Source: Gammaproteobacteria bacterium (GTDB lineage: Bacteria > Pseudomonadota > Gammaproteobacteria > Ga0077536). Taken from it: DNA of 33,175 nucleotides. Position 1 is the stretch's first letter. Each line of letters begins with the position of its first letter. The stretch covers positions 1-33,175 of the forward strand of contig JADLEV010000045.1 in assembly GCA_020845935.1 (NCBI GenBank). The letters run 5' to 3'. Positions 30,685 through 33,175 of this stretch are shown here, piece after piece. Under the pieces are notes generated by a model. It did not search any database and was not told where the DNA came from. It saw nothing but the letters and a program-made list of their open reading frames with translations. Both the position numbers and the translations under genes were made by a program.

Positions 30685-30993
30685 TGTGGCAAGTAGAAAC
30701 GGTGATCGGTCTCGTTTCCGCAGCACTCGCCCAAGTTCCAGTTCCCGCGCGATGTCCTTGAATATCGTCGCCGGCGTCCGAGTTCAATGCCACGGGCGCT
30801 GGCCCGGGATGCGCGCCGGGACAGAGATCGGCATCGGCGGTACCGATCGATGCTGCCTTGCTGATCCTCGGCACCCAGGCGAGAGCGCTCGCCACGGCTG
30901 TCGTCGGGCGACCGTGGGACGGTTCACCTGGCCACCGTTCCGGCAGCGGTTCGCGCGGCAGGCCGAGATGGATCGCGCTCTCCGGCTCGACCC
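30685..30993. other. Region with no recognised gene
   Basis: About 310 bases between the ddaH remnant and the 3' end of the HigA-GT51 gene. Open frames exist because of high GC but show no family-like sequence; no transpeptidase-domain remnant continuing the GT51 gene is seen, and no terminator is evident. It may be debris linked to the ddaH deletion. Confidence 0.5.
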
Positions 30994-32088
30994 TCACCCC
31001 GCCGGAATCGACAACGGCTCTTCCTGTGCCAGTTTCGCGGCGCTTGCGGTGATGAGACCATCCTCCGCCATCCGGGTCAGCACCCAGTCACGGCGCGCTT
31101 TTGCGCGCGGCAGCTGCGCCGCGAGATCGAGCCGGTAGTCGTTGGGCGCTTTCGGCAGGGCCGCGAGGTAGGCCGCCTGACTGACCGACAGGTCCGCCGG
31201 TGCGACGCCAAAGTAATGGCGCGATGCATCCGCCAGACCCCACTGGTTGCCGCCAAAGTAGATCACGTTGAGGTACGTCTCGAGAATCCGATCCTTACTC
31301 CAACTGGTTTCGATTCGCCGCGCCAGAACGACCTGGCGCAGCTTGCGGCCAAGTGACGGCGGTTCGTCGCGCAGGAACAGATTCTTCGCGAGTTGCATCG
31401 TGATCGTGCTCGCGCCCTGGCGCCCCGACGAGAACATCGTGTTGGCCGCGGCCCGCAGCATGGCCGAGACATCGAGACCGTCATGGGCGAAGAAGTCCGT
31501 ATCTTCGGCGGCGAGAAATGCCTTCACGACATGCGCCGGCACCTCGGCGCCCGCAACGTCCATCGTCCCCGCGACCGGCCGCCAGGCACCGATTGCGGCG
31601 ACAGTCGGGACCTGACGTCCTGCGAACCACAGCGCCGCGTTGCCAGCGGCGAACGTGACCGCCAGCAGAGCGGCAACGCCGATCCCCAGACCGCGCGTGG
31701 TGCGTGCCCGAAACGATCGTCCAACATCGTATGGCGCCGCCAGCAAACTCACCGGAATCGCCCAGGCTCGGGCAATCCGCTCGATCATTTCGGCGGACAG
31801 CAACCGCCGCCGCTTGAGAACTTCCGAGGCACGCGAGCGCGAGCCCAATACGTGCGCCAGCTCGGCCTGGCTGCGTCCCTGCGCCTGCATCGCCACGGTC
31901 AGCACATCGACTGGATCGCAATCGACCACGCTCGTCCGTGCGGCCTCGTAGGCGCTGGCCAGGACGCTCAGCACTTCGAGCCGGTCGGCCTGCTCGCTGC
32001 CTGCCGGCGCACCCATCAATGCCGCGATCTCGGCGAGCACGCGGGCATGGTCCGCGGCATTGCGGATCGGTTTGATCGGTTCTGTCAT
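30994..32088 (-). CDS. HigA-type antitoxin fused to a GT51 peptidoglycan glycosyltransferase
   Basis: This is one 364-residue frame. Residues 1-120 resemble HigA antitoxins: a helical part with DRLEVLSVLASAYEA and an XRE helix-turn-helix with SQAELAHVLGSRSRASEVLKRRR and MIERIARAWAIPVSLL. A basic RSFRARTTR leads into one transmembrane helix (133-155), and residues 165-364 form a GT51 domain with intact motifs: catalytic Glu195 in EDTDFFAHDGLD, GASTITMQLAKN (225-236), RKLRQVVLARRIE and SKDRILETYLNVIYFG. Basic residues before the helix predict N-in, catalytic domain out. No transpeptidase domain follows. GGAGG precedes the ATG, 28 bases after the HigB-like stop. Function of the fusion is inference: lipid II polymerisation coupled to DNA binding. 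Confidence 0.9.
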   Translation of the reverse strand: MTEPIKPIRNAADHARVLAEIAALMGAPAGSEQADRLEVLSVLASAYEAARTSVVDCDPVDVLTVAMQAQGRSQAELAHVLGSRSRASEVLKRRRLLSAEMIERIARAWAIPVSLLAAPYDVGRSFRARTTRGLGIGVAALLAVTFAAGNAALWFAGRQVPTVAAIGAWRPVAGTMDVAGAEVPAHVVKAFLAAEDTDFFAHDGLDVSAMLRAAANTMFSSGRQGASTITMQLAKNLFLRDEPPSLGRKLRQVVLARRIETSWSKDRILETYLNVIYFGGNQWGLADASRHYFGVAPADLSVSQAAYLAALPKAPNDYRLDLAAQLPRAKARRDWVLTRMAEDGLITASAAKLAQEEPLSIPAG

Positions 32089-32116
32089 GGGCGACCTCCG
32101 GTTGCTGTTTCGTGAT

Positions 32117-32386
32117 TCACTCGGGGCGACAGGCGCTGGCCGCTTCGATCAAGCAGACTCCGGCGCGAAAATCGATGCGCAAGGAAAGCTCGAAACCCTG
32201 TTCGGGAAACCGCAGCAGGTACTGCGGTGATTGCCGTTGCAGCACCGCGCCGAAGAACCGCTGCAGCGAGGCCTCGTCGTGCAGGGGCAAGGTTTGCAGC
32301 AGCCGGACACAAGCCTGTAACGGAGCAATCGATGCCACACGTTTGCGCTCGAATGCCACGATCGACGGCGCTACCAGTACCTGCAT
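32117..32386 (-). CDS. HigB-like toxin homologue, possibly inactive
   Basis: The 89-residue protein lies directly upstream of the HigA-fused gene, in the toxin position of a higBA operon. Its second half, ASLQRFFGAVLQRQSPQYLL, then FELSLRIDFRAGVCLIEA, follows the HigB (RelE-superfamily mRNA interferase) pattern SLK-x-x-F, YVFN and L-x-V-x-x-x-F-x-x-x-x-C-Y-I-x. The C-terminus ends ACRPE where HigB proteins have a T-H-x-E-Y-D motif, so nuclease activity is doubtful. No Shine-Dalgarno motif is seen before the ATG at 32386, and the predicted transcript may be leaderless. Assignment rests on a distant pattern plus gene order, so it is moderately sure. Confidence 0.6.
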   Translation of the reverse strand: MQVLVAPSIVAFERKRVASIAPLQACVRLLQTLPLHDEASLQRFFGAVLQRQSPQYLLRFPEQGFELSLRIDFRAGVCLIEAASACRPE

Positions 32387-32393
32387 GCGGCGA

Positions 32394-32423
32394 AGCCTAG
32401 CATGTTCCCACGCGCGGGAACAA
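32394..32423 (-). promoter_or_regulatory. Promoter candidate of the higB-like/higA-GT51 operon
   Basis: Minus strand: TTGTTC (32423-32418), an 18-base spacer and TAGGCT (32399-32394), each 3/6 to consensus. The predicted start point coincides with the ATG at 32386. The operator palindrome occupies most of the spacer. Confidence 0.35.
32404..32421. promoter_or_regulatory. Palindromic operator candidate
   Basis: GTTCCC (32404-32409), six bases and GGGAAC (32416-32421) form an inverted repeat 18 bases upstream of the HigB-like start. Position and symmetry match autoregulatory operators bound by HigA-type antitoxins. Confidence 0.55.
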
Positions 32424-32556
32424 GGGCGGTGTTGCGCAGGGATCCTGTTCCGGTGCCAATGGCCCCAGCACCGCAACACCAACCGCGCGCGTGTGTCCCG
32501 GGATTGATTGCCAAGGCCATTTGCTAAGCTACGCGCTCGTTCGTAGAGGAGATCTC

Positions 32557-33175
32557 ATGTCCACGACCAGCCCAACGGCCGCCGACCTCGCCGCCGATAT
32601 CAAGCGCGTATTCTCACTGCAACAGCAACATCAATGGGATATGAAAGCCAGCAGCGCCGAGCAGCGCAAGGCGCTGCTGCGCAAGCTGAAGGAGGCGATC
32701 GCGGCACATGCCGATGACATCGTCGCCGCGGTACGGCGCGATACGCGCAAACCCGAGCAGGAGGTCCGCATCACCGAAGTGCTGAACGTGCTCGGCAACA
32801 TCGATCGCAACATCAACAATCTCGAGGCGTGGATGCAGCCGATCACCATGGCGGCCTCACTGAATCCCGAGGATTCCGCACAGATCGTCTACGAAGCGCG
32901 CGGCGTCTGCCTGATCCTTGGCCCGTGGAATTTTCCGCTCGGTCTGGTGCTGGGGCCGCTCGCCGCCGCCATCGCTGCGGGCAACTGCTGCATCGTCAAG
33001 CTCACCGATCTCTGCCCCGCCACCGCCCGCATCGCGGCGACGATCATCGGTGAAGCGTTCGCGGAGCACGAGGTGAAGGTGTTCGAGGGCGATGTCAGCG
33101 TTGCCACGGCGTTGCTCGAACTGCCGTTCAACCACATTTTCTTCACCGGCAGCACCCGGGTCGGCAAGCTGGTGA
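32557..33175 (+). CDS. Aldehyde dehydrogenase, N-terminal part (3' truncated by window)
   Basis: The first 206 residues of an aldehyde dehydrogenase family protein are visible, starting at an ATG with a strong AGAGGAGA site. Landmarks are LILGPWNFPLGLVLGPLAAAIAAGN (about 122-146, described here as two halves LILGPWNFPLG and PLAAAIAAGN), the K-x-x-x-x-x-P segment KLTDLCP where most have KPSELSP, and IFFTGSTRVGK, the NAD-binding turn. Absence of a long N-terminal extension and the PWNFPLGL form favour the class-3 (fatty or aromatic aldehyde) group. The catalytic Cys lies beyond the window. It is divergent from the HigB-like operon, 170 bases away. Confidence 0.9.
   Translation, partial: MSTTSPTAADLAADIKRVFSLQQQHQWDMKASSAEQRKALLRKLKEAIAAHADDIVAAVRRDTRKPEQEVRITEVLNVLGNIDRNINNLEAWMQPITMAASLNPEDSAQIVYEARGVCLILGPWNFPLGLVLGPLAAAIAAGNCCIVKLTDLCPATARIAATIIGEAFAEHEVKVFEGDVSVATALLELPFNHIFFTGSTRVGKLV

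Noticed and set aside
30685-30993. Transpeptidase-domain remnant after the GT51 gene
   Set aside because: I looked in all minus frames for penicillin-binding motifs (SxxK, SxN, KTG) and saw none; the GT51 domain ends naturally, as in monofunctional transglycosylases.

Overview
The window is a GC-rich stretch of chromosome from what looks like a gammaproteobacterium. The reasons are a smc-zipA-ligA cluster (ZipA is essentially gammaproteobacterial), rpoE-rseA-rseB divergent from nadB as in pseudomonads and enterics, a YciK-type dehydrogenase, and gltX next to tRNA-Ala. A lineage near Xanthomonadales or Nevskiales is a guess. Almost all DNA is coding, and GTG/TTG starts that overlap the previous stop are common. 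|| Region 1 (1-5000, + strand): the 3' end of mnmA, then acnA, a family-6 hypoxanthine-DNA glycosylase, a secreted DUF6438-like protein and a small DUF4870-like membrane protein, closed by a 12-bp hairpin. || Region 2 (5000-7400): a single LigM-type, tetrahydrofolate-dependent aryl-methyl-ether demethylase gene between two strong hairpins, then a small secreted helical protein on the minus strand. || Region 3 (7392-13175): the envelope-stress operon rpoE-rseA-rseB (minus) with a recognisable sigma-E promoter. Divergent from it is the translationally coupled run nadB, YciK-like SDR (its catalytic Ser position is Asp) and a GGEEF diguanylate cyclase. || Region 4 (13169-19497, minus): smc-zipA-ligA. 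The NAD+-dependent ligase has lost its whole tetracysteine zinc finger in frame but keeps its nucleotidyltransferase, OB, HhH and BRCT parts. || Region 5 (19498-22311): queF, tRNA-Ala(GGC), gltX, tRNA-Val(CAC), then about 400 bp without a clear gene that may carry a fragment of a larC-like gene. || Region 6 (22312-30202, minus): a secreted alpha/beta hydrolase with collagen-like Pro/Gly inserts, a SnoaL-like secreted protein, exbD, exbB, tonB, a membrane protein, a DUF1513 protein and a Fiu-like TonB-dependent siderophore receptor preceded by a near-perfect Fur box. The receptor, the energising complex and the accessory proteins form one iron-uptake locus. On the other side of the Fur box lies a dimethylargininase gene broken by an internal deletion. 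|| Region 7 (30994-33175): the most unusual part. A two-gene minus-strand operon resembles a higBA toxin-antitoxin module, but the HigA-type antitoxin is fused through one transmembrane segment to an intact family-51 peptidoglycan glycosyltransferase, and the HigB-like partner has lost its usual C-terminal motif. A palindrome sits in its promoter. A divergent class-3-like aldehyde dehydrogenase gene runs off the end.
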